From: Prevotella sp. khp7
Lineage (GTDB): Bacteria; Bacteroidota; Bacteroidia; Bacteroidales; Bacteroidaceae
Direction: 5' to 3'
DNA length: 64,000 nucleotides
NCBI RefSeq assembly: GCF_900109055.1
Contig: NZ_FOIV01000002.1
Coordinates: 789,414-853,413, forward strand
The position numbers were made by a program, and so were the translations under genes. Positions 8,127 to 17,415 of this stretch are shown one piece after another. Every line of letters starts with the position of its first letter. Within the stretch, counting starts at the first letter, position 1. The notes below the pieces were generated by a model, which worked only from the letters and a program-made list of their open reading frames with translations, was not told where the DNA came from and ran no database searches.

Positions 8127-11100
8127 ATGAGTACAAAAAAATTATCAACACGAAGCATGAAGTTGCTACTTTGCTGCTGTACGTGGTTACTGATGGGAAC
8201 TAGTGTGTGGGCACAATCCACCATAATCATTAAGGGAACCGTGCTCGATGCGAGCACGCGCGAACCTATGATTGGCGTCAGTATTCTGGAACAAGGTACA
8301 TCAAATGGTACCGTGGCCGATTTCGATGGTCATTTCTCCTTAGCAAATGTAAAGAGTGGAGCAACCATTCAGCTTACGTTTATTGGCTATAAGACGCTCT
8401 CGCTGCCAGTTGCCAAAGTGCAAGGCACTATCCTGATGACTGAGGACGATAAAACACTTACCGAAGTGGTGGTGGTGGGTTATGGCACACAGAAAAAGGT
8501 AAATCTTTCGGGTGCTGTTTCTGCTGTTGATGGCGAAAAGTTGTCCGCCAAACCATCAAGTAATGTGCTCGATGCTATGCAGGGCGAACTGCCTGGTGTA
8601 GCTGTACTACGAAGCAGTGGTGAGCCTGGTAGCGAGACCAGCGGTATGCGTATTCGTGGCTTCTCGTCGGTCAACTCTACCTCAACGCTTGTGCTGATAG
8701 ATGGTGTTGAGGGCGATTTGTCTCTGCTCAATGCCGAAGATATCGAAAGTATTTCGGTACTGAAGGATGCTGCTGCCTGTGCTATCTATGGTGCCCGAGC
8801 TGCTGCTGGTGTAGTACTTGTTACTACAAAGAATGGTGGCGATGGCAAGCCCAGAATCAGCTATAGCGGTTATTATGCTACCAACCTGCCTAGTAATATG
8901 CCAGAGCGTTTGCCTGCATGGGAAGAGCAGGAGTGGATAAATATCGGACGAATCAATCAGGGTGGTAAACCCGAGTGGAACCCAGAGCAGTCAAGTTGGG
9001 TAGGTAATAGCAACTTCAACTATCGTCCCAATAATACCAATGGCCGTTGGGATCTGTTCTCGGCTACCAACTGGGTAGATGAGGGTACACGTAATCATTC
9101 TGATCAGACCAACCACAGTCTGTCTGTGTCGGGTGGTTCCAAAAATATCAACTACCTGATTTCGGGAAACTATTTTTATAAAAACGGTATGCTTAAGTAT
9201 GGTAAGAACGATAACACCCGTGTTAATCTGCATGCCAAGGTAAATGCCGAGTTTAGTAAGTATATTGCTGTAGGTGTAAACATGCAGTATCAGTCGAAAA
9301 AGAATAATAATCCATCGGCAGGAGCTGGTGCCATCCTAAATAACCTTTATGGCTCTCGTGCACGCCAGCTTATCTATAATCCTACTGAGGACGTAAACTA
9401 TGACGTTAATCCCTATAATGGCGATTTGCAATTTAACCCTATCCAAGTGATGAAGGAGGGCGGACAGTCGGAAACACTTTATGAAACTTTTGTTGGTAAG
9501 GGCGACCTGACCATCAAGAATCTGTTAAAAGGTTTGCGTATTAACCTTAGTGCCAGTCGTCGTGCTGGATATTATACAGGTCGTACCGAGCGTCATTATA
9601 TGGTATGGTACGGTATGACTGGTAATAATGTACGTCAGTCGTACAACGATCCTAACTCACTCTATCGTATTAAGAACAATGACTTTCACGATTTGTTCGA
9701 GGCGACTGTTAATTATGAGTTTGATATAAAGAAGCATAACATCAAGTTGTTGGCTGGAACTTCATATGAGAACTATCGTAAGGATGAGTTCTCTGCCACA
9801 GCTAAGAATATGAACTCTAACGATTTCTACTCTTTCAACTACTACGATACAGCCGAGGCAACCAACACATCTTTGGGCGATAACATCGCACCTTGGTCAA
9901 TGATGTCATACTTTGGTCGTTTGAACTACAACTATGCTGATCGTTATCTGTTCGAAGCAAATGTTCGCTACGATGGTTCGTCGCGCTTGGCTCCAGAGAA
10001 ACGATGGAAGGCTTTCCCTTCTGTATCTGCGGCTTGGCGTATCAGTCAGGAAGAGTGGTTCAAACTTGGTTGGATAAGCAATCTGAAACTGCGTGCCTCG
10101 TGGGGTCAGTTGGGTAATGGTGCCATTTTGGGCCTATACGATTATATCCCCACCATTGCACAGAGCACGGTGTATATGGGCGAGAAGTCGTACTATCAGA
10201 GTCAGTTGGCTTCGAAAGATAAAACTTGGGAGACTATTGAGACCACTAACGTCGGTGTTGATCTAGGTCTGCTGAATGGTAGATTGAACGCTTCGTTCGA
10301 TTACTATTGGAAGTATAATAACGATATGCTGTCTAAACTACAGTTGCCACATACTATCGGTATTGGTATCCCTAATGTGAATGTGGGTAAGCTGAAAACA
10401 TGGGGTTGGGAGTTCGAAATTAAGTGGAACGACCGTATTGGCGACTTCAGTTATCAGGTGGCCTTTAATATCTCTGATGCTCAGAATAAACTCATGGAGT
10501 ACGATGGTGCCGATGTTATCTATGCAGGAACAGTTGGTTTGCTCGAGGGCTATGCTTTGAACACCATTTGGGGCTATAAGACTGATGGCTACTGGAGCAG
10601 CCTCGACGAATACAAACAGTATAAGGAAGCACACCCTGGTTATAAGTCGTTCAGCGACGGTAAAGTAGGTGCTGGCGATGTGCGATACCTCACATTGCCC
10701 GATAAGGATGGTAACATAGGTCATCAGGTAGGTGCTGGCGATGGCACAAAAGAAAACCACGGCGATCTGGTTTATTTAGGTGATGCCAACGGACGTTATC
10801 TTTATGGTCTTAATCTCTCTGCTCAGTGGAAAGGCTTCGATCTGACGATGATGTTCCAGGGAGTTGGCAAACGCAAACTACTGATAGATACAGAGGCTAT
10901 TGCCCCATTCGGTCGCACCTATCAGATGCCTTGGACCATCCATCGCGACTATTGGACCGAGGATAATCAGGATGCATTCTGGCCACGCCTTTACAACTAC
11001 AATGGCGATATGTTTAATTTCCAACCTTCCGACAAGTGGGTACAGAATGCCGCTTACCTCCGTCTGAAGAACATTACTCTGGGATACACCGTGCCTATTT

Positions 11101-11264
11101 CTAAGAAGTACATTCAGAAACTGCGTGTATATATCAGTGGTAACGATGTATGGGAGAAGTCTGACATCCTGAAGGTTTTCGACCCAGAATCGGGTAACAA
11201 TGTAGGTCGTAACTACTATCCTTTCTTCCGCACATGGGCTTTTGGCGTGAATGTTACGCTTTAG
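8127..11264 (+). CDS. SusC-like TonB-dependent outer-membrane transporter, PUL 1 first copy
   Basis: 1045 residues. A signal peptide ending in VWAQ is followed by a CarboxypepD_reg-like N-terminal domain (about 35-110), the TonB-box region EVVVVGYGTQKK, a plug domain with VLIDGVEG and SVLKDAA motifs, and a 22-strand barrel ending in an aromatic-containing strand. It imports oligosaccharides across the outer membrane with its SusD partner, driven by TonB. It is the first gene of the long PUL 1 operon, 40 bases before susD. Its signal peptide and N-terminal domain closely resemble those of the SusC at 17416 (both with Cys-rich signal cores and the phrase VEQGTSNG or LEQGTSNG), which suggests a tandem duplication. 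Confidence 0.93.
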   Translation: MSTKKLSTRSMKLLLCCCTWLLMGTSVWAQSTIIIKGTVLDASTREPMIGVSILEQGTSNGTVADFDGHFSLANVKSGATIQLTFIGYKTLSLPVAKVQGTILMTEDDKTLTEVVVVGYGTQKKVNLSGAVSAVDGEKLSAKPSSNVLDAMQGELPGVAVLRSSGEPGSETSGMRIRGFSSVNSTSTLVLIDGVEGDLSLLNAEDIESISVLKDAAACAIYGARAAAGVVLVTTKNGGDGKPRISYSGYYATNLPSNMPERLPAWEEQEWINIGRINQGGKPEWNPEQSSWVGNSNFNYRPNNTNGRWDLFSATNWVDEGTRNHSDQTNHSLSVSGGSKNINYLISGNYFYKNGMLKYGKNDNTRVNLHAKVNAEFSKYIAVGVNMQYQSKKNNNPSAGAGAILNNLYGSRARQLIYNPTEDVNYDVNPYNGDLQFNPIQVMKEGGQSETLYETFVGKGDLTIKNLLKGLRINLSASRRAGYYTGRTERHYMVWYGMTGNNVRQSYNDPNSLYRIKNNDFHDLFEATVNYEFDIKKHNIKLLAGTSYENYRKDEFSATAKNMNSNDFYSFNYYDTAEATNTSLGDNIAPWSMMSYFGRLNYNYADRYLFEANVRYDGSSRLAPEKRWKAFPSVSAAWRISQEEWFKLGWISNLKLRASWGQLGNGAILGLYDYIPTIAQSTVYMGEKSYYQSQLASKDKTWETIETTNVGVDLGLLNGRLNASFDYYWKYNNDMLSKLQLPHTIGIGIPNVNVGKLKTWGWEFEIKWNDRIGDFSYQVAFNISDAQNKLMEYDGADVIYAGTVGLLEGYALNTIWGYKTDGYWSSLDEYKQYKEAHPGYKSFSDGKVGAGDVRYLTLPDKDGNIGHQVGAGDGTKENHGDLVYLGDANGRYLYGLNLSAQWKGFDLTMMFQGVGKRKLLIDTEAIAPFGRTYQMPWTIHRDYWTEDNQDAFWPRLYNYNGDMFNFQPSDKWVQNAAYLRLKNITLGYTVPISKKYIQKLRVYISGNDVWEKSDILKVFDPESGNNVGRNYYPFFRTWAFGVNVTL

Positions 11265-11304
11265 TGAATTGATAATAGAAAAGTTATAATTGATAATTAG
11301 AATT

Positions 11305-12978
11305 ATGAAAAAGAATATCATAAAATCCATCTATACGGCAGGTGCTGTTTGTGTCATGATGCTGCTTACGAGCTGCGAACTCGACCGTCTGCCCGAAACA
11401 ACACTCGCCGATAATACCTTCTGGCAGAGTGAAACCGACCTGCGCGGTGCTTGCAATAAGTTGTATGTCGACCTGCCAGGTTTCGATCACGACCGTCGTG
11501 CAGATGATATTATCGGTACATCGGCTAATGGCACCTCGAGTGGTAACTGGAGTCTGCCTTCAACATCGGGCGATTGGAGCAACCCTTATAATAAAATAGG
11601 TGTATGCAATAATATCATTTCCAAGGGAGCCGTGGCTCCTCTTACCGATGCTCAGAAGAATCGCTGGTTGGCCGAGGCTTATTTTTTCCGTGCTTTCCAT
11701 TTCTTCGATCTCGTAAAGAAATACGGCGATGTGCCTCTGATTCTGAAAGCTTTCGACTCTACCAGCGATCCGGATATCAAGATGGCTCGCACACCAAGAG
11801 AAGAGGTGATTCAGCAGTGCTACAGCGACTTGCGATTTGCCGAGGAGTGGTTGCCTGAGATCGATGCTGTCAGCAGTGATGCCGATTGGGGGCGTGTATC
11901 AAAGTCGGCTGCTCGTGGTCTGATGATGCGTATCGGTCTCTACGAGGGTACTTTCTCTAAGTATCATGGTTTGTCGAGCGACTCGAAAGCGCATCTGAAG
12001 ATAGCTGTTGATGCGGCCGAGCGCCTGATTAATAGTGGTAAGCACGCCCTATATCCCGACTATCAAAAGTTGTTTTATTTTGATGGCGAGGGTCGTCAGA
12101 ATAAAGAGAATGTATTTGTGAAGGTGTATGGTCCTAATGGGGCAGGTGCCACCATTGCTCATGGCAACTCTCGTCAGTTGGAGAATGGTGTCAGCGTAAC
12201 GCGTCAGGCTATCGACCAGTATCTCTATACCGATGGTCTGCCTCGCGAAAAGAGCAAACTGGCAATGATCCCCGAGACACACTATGACGATATCTTTGAA
12301 AAGCGCGACCCACGTTTGGGTATGACCATCTATCATAAGGGCGAAGAGGCTTACAAGGGAGGCTATGTTCCCTTCAGCAATCAGCATGGTAATGGTTATG
12401 GCATCAAGAAAGGTTTTATGCTTGATGAGTGGACTACTAATAGTAAGGAAACGGTTGATAAGATGGTGATTCGTTATGCTGAGGTGCTGCTTTCGTATGC
12501 AGAGGCACTTTATGAGTTAAACGGTAGTATTACCGATGAGCAGTTAAACCTGACAGTGAATGCCGTTCGTGCCCGTAGTGGTTTTAGTGCTAAGCTTACC
12601 AACGATTTTGCCAAGCAGAATGGCTTGAATATCCTTGATGAAATCCGTCGCGAACGTTTGGTAGAGTTTATCGACGAGGGACTGCGCTATAACGATATCA
12701 TCCGTTGGAAGATTGCCGAAAAGGTTCTGCCAACTACTATGCTTGGTCTGAAGTATAATGAGGATGATACCAATGCCCAGCGCGAAGATTTGCAGAGTCG
12801 TCTCACTACCGAGGGTGGTATGTACAAAGGACAGAAGGTATGCGACCAAGCCGATATCTATGTCATCGAAGAGGCAGCAGCCCGCTCTTTTAATCCCAAT
12901 AAAGATTATTATTATCCCATCCCAACTTACGAGATTGCTACCTCTGAAGGCAATGTGGTTCAGAATGCAGGATGGTAA
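11305..12978 (+). CDS. SusD/RagB-like surface glycan-binding lipoprotein, PUL 1 first copy
   Basis: 557 residues from the ATG at 11305; an upstream TTG is less likely because the signal peptide begins with MKKNIIKSIY. The lipobox LLTSC gives a surface lipoprotein with an acidic residue after Cys (CELD), as in Bacteroidota surface-export signals. The body shows SusD features: RAFHFFDLVKKYGDVP in the TPR-like helical part, IRRERLVEFIDEG-type and RYNDIIRWK motifs, and a PIPxxE-type C-terminus ending NPGW-like (QNAGW). It caps the adjacent SusC barrel and binds the glycan. The gene follows susC by 40 bases in the same operon. Confidence 0.92.
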   Translation: MKKNIIKSIYTAGAVCVMMLLTSCELDRLPETTLADNTFWQSETDLRGACNKLYVDLPGFDHDRRADDIIGTSANGTSSGNWSLPSTSGDWSNPYNKIGVCNNIISKGAVAPLTDAQKNRWLAEAYFFRAFHFFDLVKKYGDVPLILKAFDSTSDPDIKMARTPREEVIQQCYSDLRFAEEWLPEIDAVSSDADWGRVSKSAARGLMMRIGLYEGTFSKYHGLSSDSKAHLKIAVDAAERLINSGKHALYPDYQKLFYFDGEGRQNKENVFVKVYGPNGAGATIAHGNSRQLENGVSVTRQAIDQYLYTDGLPREKSKLAMIPETHYDDIFEKRDPRLGMTIYHKGEEAYKGGYVPFSNQHGNGYGIKKGFMLDEWTTNSKETVDKMVIRYAEVLLSYAEALYELNGSITDEQLNLTVNAVRARSGFSAKLTNDFAKQNGLNILDEIRRERLVEFIDEGLRYNDIIRWKIAEKVLPTTMLGLKYNEDDTNAQREDLQSRLTTEGGMYKGQKVCDQADIYVIEEAAARSFNPNKDYYYPIPTYEIATSEGNVVQNAGW

Positions 12979-13007
12979 ACAACAAACAAACTAAAAAAAC
13001 GTAATTT

Positions 13008-13607
13008 ATGAATAAGATAGTATCAAAAATCGTTTGTGCATGGTGCATCATGATGGTAGGTATGTCGTTCACTGCTTGTAACGACGATGCTTGGGGAAAC
13101 GATAATCCCGAAACCCAGAATGTGTTCTACTTCGGTTTCCAGGATTGGGGTAGGCTGGATAATAAACTGGCTTATACCGTTGCTCAGGGGCAAACGTTGG
13201 ATATTCCTGTCCAGTTTTGGTGCGCAGGTTCGCGTGCTTTCGATGCAGAGTCTTTCTATTATGTGGATAGCAACCTGACATTAGGAGCCGATTATCAGAT
13301 TGTTGATGCCAACGGCACCTCTCTGCAGCCTAATGCCAATGGTGCCTTCAGCATGAAGTGGCAGCTTACAGGTATTGATGCCACTGATAATCATCGTGTA
13401 CAGAGCATTTATTTCAAGGCTCTTAATGGTGCTAAGGGCGATGTTACAGTTACCACTTTCGATCCTAAGGATGTGGATGCTGATGATAAAGTCCGTATTT
13501 CTAATGGCTCTGCTGATGGCGTAATCTATACGCCTAATAACATCAATAATCAGTACGAGGTACATTGCTTTACACAGAATTACAAGGTAAAAGTAACTAT
13601 TCAGTAA
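13008..13607 (+). CDS. PUL 1 lipoprotein of unknown function, SusE position
   Basis: 199 residues with a signal peptide and a lipobox (SFTAC) followed by NDD, fitting a surface-exported lipoprotein. The rest is rich in beta-strand-type sequence without catalytic motifs, and looks like one or two Ig/Calx-beta-like sandwich domains such as those of DUF1735 or DUF4843 lipoproteins; I cannot assign the family firmly. Its place right after susCD suggests an accessory surface glycan-binding protein. It is 29 bases behind susD and its stop is 9 bases before the next gene. Confidence 0.75.
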   Translation: MNKIVSKIVCAWCIMMVGMSFTACNDDAWGNDNPETQNVFYFGFQDWGRLDNKLAYTVAQGQTLDIPVQFWCAGSRAFDAESFYYVDSNLTLGADYQIVDANGTSLQPNANGAFSMKWQLTGIDATDNHRVQSIYFKALNGAKGDVTVTTFDPKDVDADDKVRISNGSADGVIYTPNNINNQYEVHCFTQNYKVKVTIQ

Positions 13608-13616
13608 TTGCTTGAT

Positions 13617-16600
13617 ATGATAAAGAATAGGTTAGTTGTATTCATACAGTTGGTTTTGTTAGTTGCCGAGGCAGGTGCGCAGTCTATTTGGGACGGCGCG
13701 CACCTGGCCCAGGTAAAATCCTGCCTGGAGCAGCCGGCCTATGCTACGGCATATCACCAGCTGATAGCCGATGCCGATACACTCATGCGTACTTTACCGG
13801 TATCTGTGATGATGAAGGAGAAAACGGCCGTTAGCGGCAGTAAGCACGACTATCTCAGCTTGTCGCGTTATTACTGGCCCGATCCTTCTGAACCCGATGG
13901 CCTGCCATATATAGTACGTGATGGGGTGTCGAATCCCGAACTGGAGAAATACGATCGTCCCCGATTGGCCGAAATGGCTCGTCGTGTAACAACTCTCTCT
14001 CTGGCTTGGTACTTCAGTAACAATGAGTGCTATGCCCAGAAAGCTGTTGAGCAGTTGCGGGTATGGTTCCTGAATTGCGATACCCGTATGAATCCCAACC
14101 TGAACTATGCCCAAACCATTCCCGGTAAATTTGGTGGCAAAGGGCGTTGTTATGGGGTTATTGATGGTTACTCATTTGTCGAGATGCTTGATGCTGTACA
14201 GTTGTTAGAGCAGTCAAAGGCATTTACAGCTAAGGATGCAAAAGGCTTAAAGCATTGGTTCTCTCAATTCTTACAGTGGATTCTTACCAGCGAGCAGGGG
14301 ATAGAAGAAAGTCAGCAACTCAATAACCATTCAACTGCACACGATGCGCAAGTTATGGCTTATGCCAAATACGTAGGTAACCAGCAGGTCCTTAACCAGT
14401 ACCTGAGCGCGTTTTATCAAAAACGGATGCAGGCGCAGATAGAACCTGATGGTAGGCAACCGCGTGAACTGCGTCGAACTTTAGCCTTTGGCTATTCGCA
14501 ATATAACCTGAGTCATATCATCGATGTGTTTCAGATAGCAAGAGCGGTTGGATACAAATTCCAGCCCGAGGCGCATCAGTTGTTGGAGAATGCTACCAAT
14601 TACCTGGCTCAGTATCTGGGTAAGAAGGTTGAGGCATGGCCTTATCAACAGATAGGCGAGTGGGACTACAAACAGCAGCTGTTAGCACACGATTTGTACC
14701 GTCTTTGGTTGTTGATCCCAGAGCGTACTGATTATCAGCAGTTGGCCTGTCGTCATATCGTGAAACGTTTTTCCGACCGCTTTTTCCTGTTGTATTACAA
14801 GCCCTGTCAGATTGATCAGGCTTTTGCCGCTGCCGATACGCAGTTGCGCTATTTGTTACAGAATACCGAACAAGCTCGCAAGATAGCGAAGGATAAGTCG
14901 AAGATCATGCCTCGCTGCTTGGAGAAAGATGGATCGCTGCGTTTGGTAGGCATGTACGATTGGTGTTCAGGCTTTTTCCCAGGTTCTCTTTGGCAGATGT
15001 ATGAGTATTCACATGATGCTTTTTGGCGAGAGCAGGCAGTGTCGAATACTTGGAAGATAGAAGAGGTGAAGTATCATAAAGGAACACACGATCTGGGCTT
15101 TATGATGTATAACTCGTTCGGACAGGCTTACCGACTTACTGGCGAGCAGTCGTATCGTGATGTCGTCGTCCAGTCGGCTAAGACCCTTGCAACCCGATTC
15201 AACGAGCAGGTAGGCTGTATTCGTAGTTGGAGTTGGGGTACACCAGACCGTTGGCAGTTTGCAGTGATTATTGATAACATGATTAATCTCGAACTGCTGT
15301 TCGAAGCCTCAAGACTCACTAACGATAAGCGCTATTACCAGATGGCTGTGAGCCATGCTAATACGACGATGGCTCATCATTTTCGCGAGGATGGTTCATC
15401 TTATCATGTGGTAGATTACAATCCTGAAAACGGTAAAGTGATCAAGCGCATCACCCATCAGGGTTTGTTCGATGAGTCGGTATGGAGCCGCGGACAGGCA
15501 TGGGGCTTGTATGGCTTTACCATGTGTTACCGTTATACCCACGATGAGGCATATCTGCGCCAAGCTCAGAAGATTGCGAAATTCTTTTTCTCGCAACAAA
15601 ATATGCCTGCAGATTTAATCCCTTATTGGGATATGCGCGATCCGAATATCCCTGATGCACCACGTGATGCATCGGCGGCAGCCGTATTTGCTTCTGGATT
15701 ATTTGAACTCGCCACTTATTCCGATACCGTGTTGGCTAAAGAGTACAGGCGGATAGCTAATCATATCATCTCGTCTTTGGTGTCAGGATATCAGCCTGCA
15801 CCCCGAACCATGCGGGGATTCCTTCTCGATCATTCAACAGGTAACTATCCGGCCCAAGATGAGATTGATGTGCCTATTAACTATGCTGACTATTATTACC
15901 TGGAGGCATTGCGTCGGTCAATAACACTTGCTGACGATAGAATAGAGGATCTTGCTGCTCCACAAAAGAGAATTTTGGTGTTGGCAGAACGTGGAGGAGT
16001 GCATGAGCCTTTTACTGCTCGAGCTCTTCAATGGCTTCAGGACAATAAAGACCGTTTTAGTTTGGATTTAACTATCTGTACTTCGGCAAAAGAATTGAAG
16101 GCTGGTGAGTTGGATACTTATAATCTTGTGTTGCAATTAAATCATCCACCTTATGAGTGGAGTGAGGTCGCGCAGAAAGAATTCCATGAATATATTGAGA
16201 GAGGGCATGGTGGCTATATTGGTTTTCACCATGCCACCCTTTTGGGGGAATTTGACGGCTATCCTATGTGGTCATGGTTCTCAGACTTTATGGGTAGGAT
16301 TCGATATAAGAATTATATTGCAGAGGAGTCTGATGGTAAGGTTGTGGTTGAAGACATACGTCATCCTGTGATGCAGGGTGTCCCTGATTCATTTGTTATT
16401 GAAGATGATGAATGGTATACTTATGATCAGTCTCCTCGTCGGAATGTACAAGTGTTGGCTCATGTAGACGAGGCTAGCTATACGATAGATACAAACGTAA
16501 AGATGGGGGACCATCCTGTGGTCTGGAGTAATCCTTATGTGGCTGCCCGTAATGTATATTTTCAGTTCGGACATAGTGCAACACTTTGGGATAATCCTGT

Positions 16601-17390
16601 GTTTGTAAGATTAGTTGAAAATGCTATTAGATGGGCGGTGGAAGAACTTCATGAGGCTTATCCTGCCAGTTATGCTTCTGCACCACGTTTCAAGGCCTTG
16701 GTTTATTGGAATCCTTTGGCTGAAGAGGCTCATGTACAGTTTGATCGTCAAGCCATGGCTTTTTTTCAAAAGCTGACCTATGGTAATGGATGGATAATGG
16801 AACAGACAACATCATTGGCAGATTATCCCTATGATAGATTAAAGGGATATGATGTGATTATCAGTTTGAATGCAATGCCGCATGTAGAGGTAGAGCGACG
16901 TGCTTTTGAATTGTACATGGAGAATGGTGGAGGCTGGATGGGATTTCATGCCTCGGCCTATAATGATAAGAACACACATTGGCCTTGGTTTAACCGATTC
17001 TTAGGGTGTGGCGTTTTTTATTGTAATAATTGGCCGCCACAGCCTGTGCTGGTGGAAAGGAATATCCTGCAACATCCTGTTACAAAGTCAATTCCGCATG
17101 AGTTCGTGGCTCCGTCCAGCGAATTCTATCAGTGGAATCCGTCACCACGGAATAATTCTGATGTTGATGTCTTACTGAGTATTTCGCAGAAGATGTATCC
17201 TTTTGGTTTGAAGGATGTGGTGAAGTTTGGTGATTTTCCACTCGTTTGGACTAATAAAAAATATCGAATGATATATCTTAATATGGGACATGGTAATGAG
17301 GGGTTCATGGACACCACTCAGCAGTTGTTGTTCATTAATGCCCTTCGTTGGATAGTCAGTTGCAATCCAAATGGAAATCCTCTTAATTAA
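13617..17390 (+). CDS. Four-module fusion: alginate-lyase-like, GH88, ThuA, ThuA
   Basis: 1257 residues from the ATG at 13617 (signal peptide ending in AGAQS; the TTG at 13608 is less likely). Module 1 (about 40-400) is an alginate-lyase-superfamily alpha/alpha domain (Pfam Alginate_lyase, PL5/PL38 style): NNHS supplies the Asn-His pair, and RELRRT and FGYSQY supply the Arg and Tyr expected for beta-elimination. Module 2 (about 420-770) is GH88 unsaturated-uronyl hydrolase with both expected Asp residues, in HDLGFM and IIDNMINLELL. Modules 3 and 4 (about 785-1015 and 1025-1250) are ThuA-like glutamine-amidotransferase-fold domains with GYIGFHHA and GWMGFHAS. The first two would cut a uronate polymer and release the unsaturated end sugar on one chain. 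The ThuA role is unknown. The 3' part appears more AT-rich than the 5' part. Domain calls are from motif reading. Confidence 0.85.
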   Translation: MIKNRLVVFIQLVLLVAEAGAQSIWDGAHLAQVKSCLEQPAYATAYHQLIADADTLMRTLPVSVMMKEKTAVSGSKHDYLSLSRYYWPDPSEPDGLPYIVRDGVSNPELEKYDRPRLAEMARRVTTLSLAWYFSNNECYAQKAVEQLRVWFLNCDTRMNPNLNYAQTIPGKFGGKGRCYGVIDGYSFVEMLDAVQLLEQSKAFTAKDAKGLKHWFSQFLQWILTSEQGIEESQQLNNHSTAHDAQVMAYAKYVGNQQVLNQYLSAFYQKRMQAQIEPDGRQPRELRRTLAFGYSQYNLSHIIDVFQIARAVGYKFQPEAHQLLENATNYLAQYLGKKVEAWPYQQIGEWDYKQQLLAHDLYRLWLLIPERTDYQQLACRHIVKRFSDRFFLLYYKPCQIDQAFAAADTQLRYLLQNTEQARKIAKDKSKIMPRCLEKDGSLRLVGMYDWCSGFFPGSLWQMYEYSHDAFWREQAVSNTWKIEEVKYHKGTHDLGFMMYNSFGQAYRLTGEQSYRDVVVQSAKTLATRFNEQVGCIRSWSWGTPDRWQFAVIIDNMINLELLFEASRLTNDKRYYQMAVSHANTTMAHHFREDGSSYHVVDYNPENGKVIKRITHQGLFDESVWSRGQAWGLYGFTMCYRYTHDEAYLRQAQKIAKFFFSQQNMPADLIPYWDMRDPNIPDAPRDASAAAVFASGLFELATYSDTVLAKEYRRIANHIISSLVSGYQPAPRTMRGFLLDHSTGNYPAQDEIDVPINYADYYYLEALRRSITLADDRIEDLAAPQKRILVLAERGGVHEPFTARALQWLQDNKDRFSLDLTICTSAKELKAGELDTYNLVLQLNHPPYEWSEVAQKEFHEYIERGHGGYIGFHHATLLGEFDGYPMWSWFSDFMGRIRYKNYIAEESDGKVVVEDIRHPVMQGVPDSFVIEDDEWYTYDQSPRRNVQVLAHVDEASYTIDTNVKMGDHPVVWSNPYVAARNVYFQFGHSATLWDNPVFVRLVENAIRWAVEELHEAYPASYASAPRFKALVYWNPLAEEAHVQFDRQAMAFFQKLTYGNGWIMEQTTSLADYPYDRLKGYDVIISLNAMPHVEVERRAFELYMENGGGWMGFHASAYNDKNTHWPWFNRFLGCGVFYCNNWPPQPVLVERNILQHPVTKSIPHEFVAPSSEFYQWNPSPRNNSDVDVLLSISQKMYPFGLKDVVKFGDFPLVWTNKKYRMIYLNMGHGNEGFMDTTQQLLFINALRWIVSCNPNGNPLN

Positions 17391-17415
17391 TATTTTTATT
17401 AACTAAAACCGTTTT

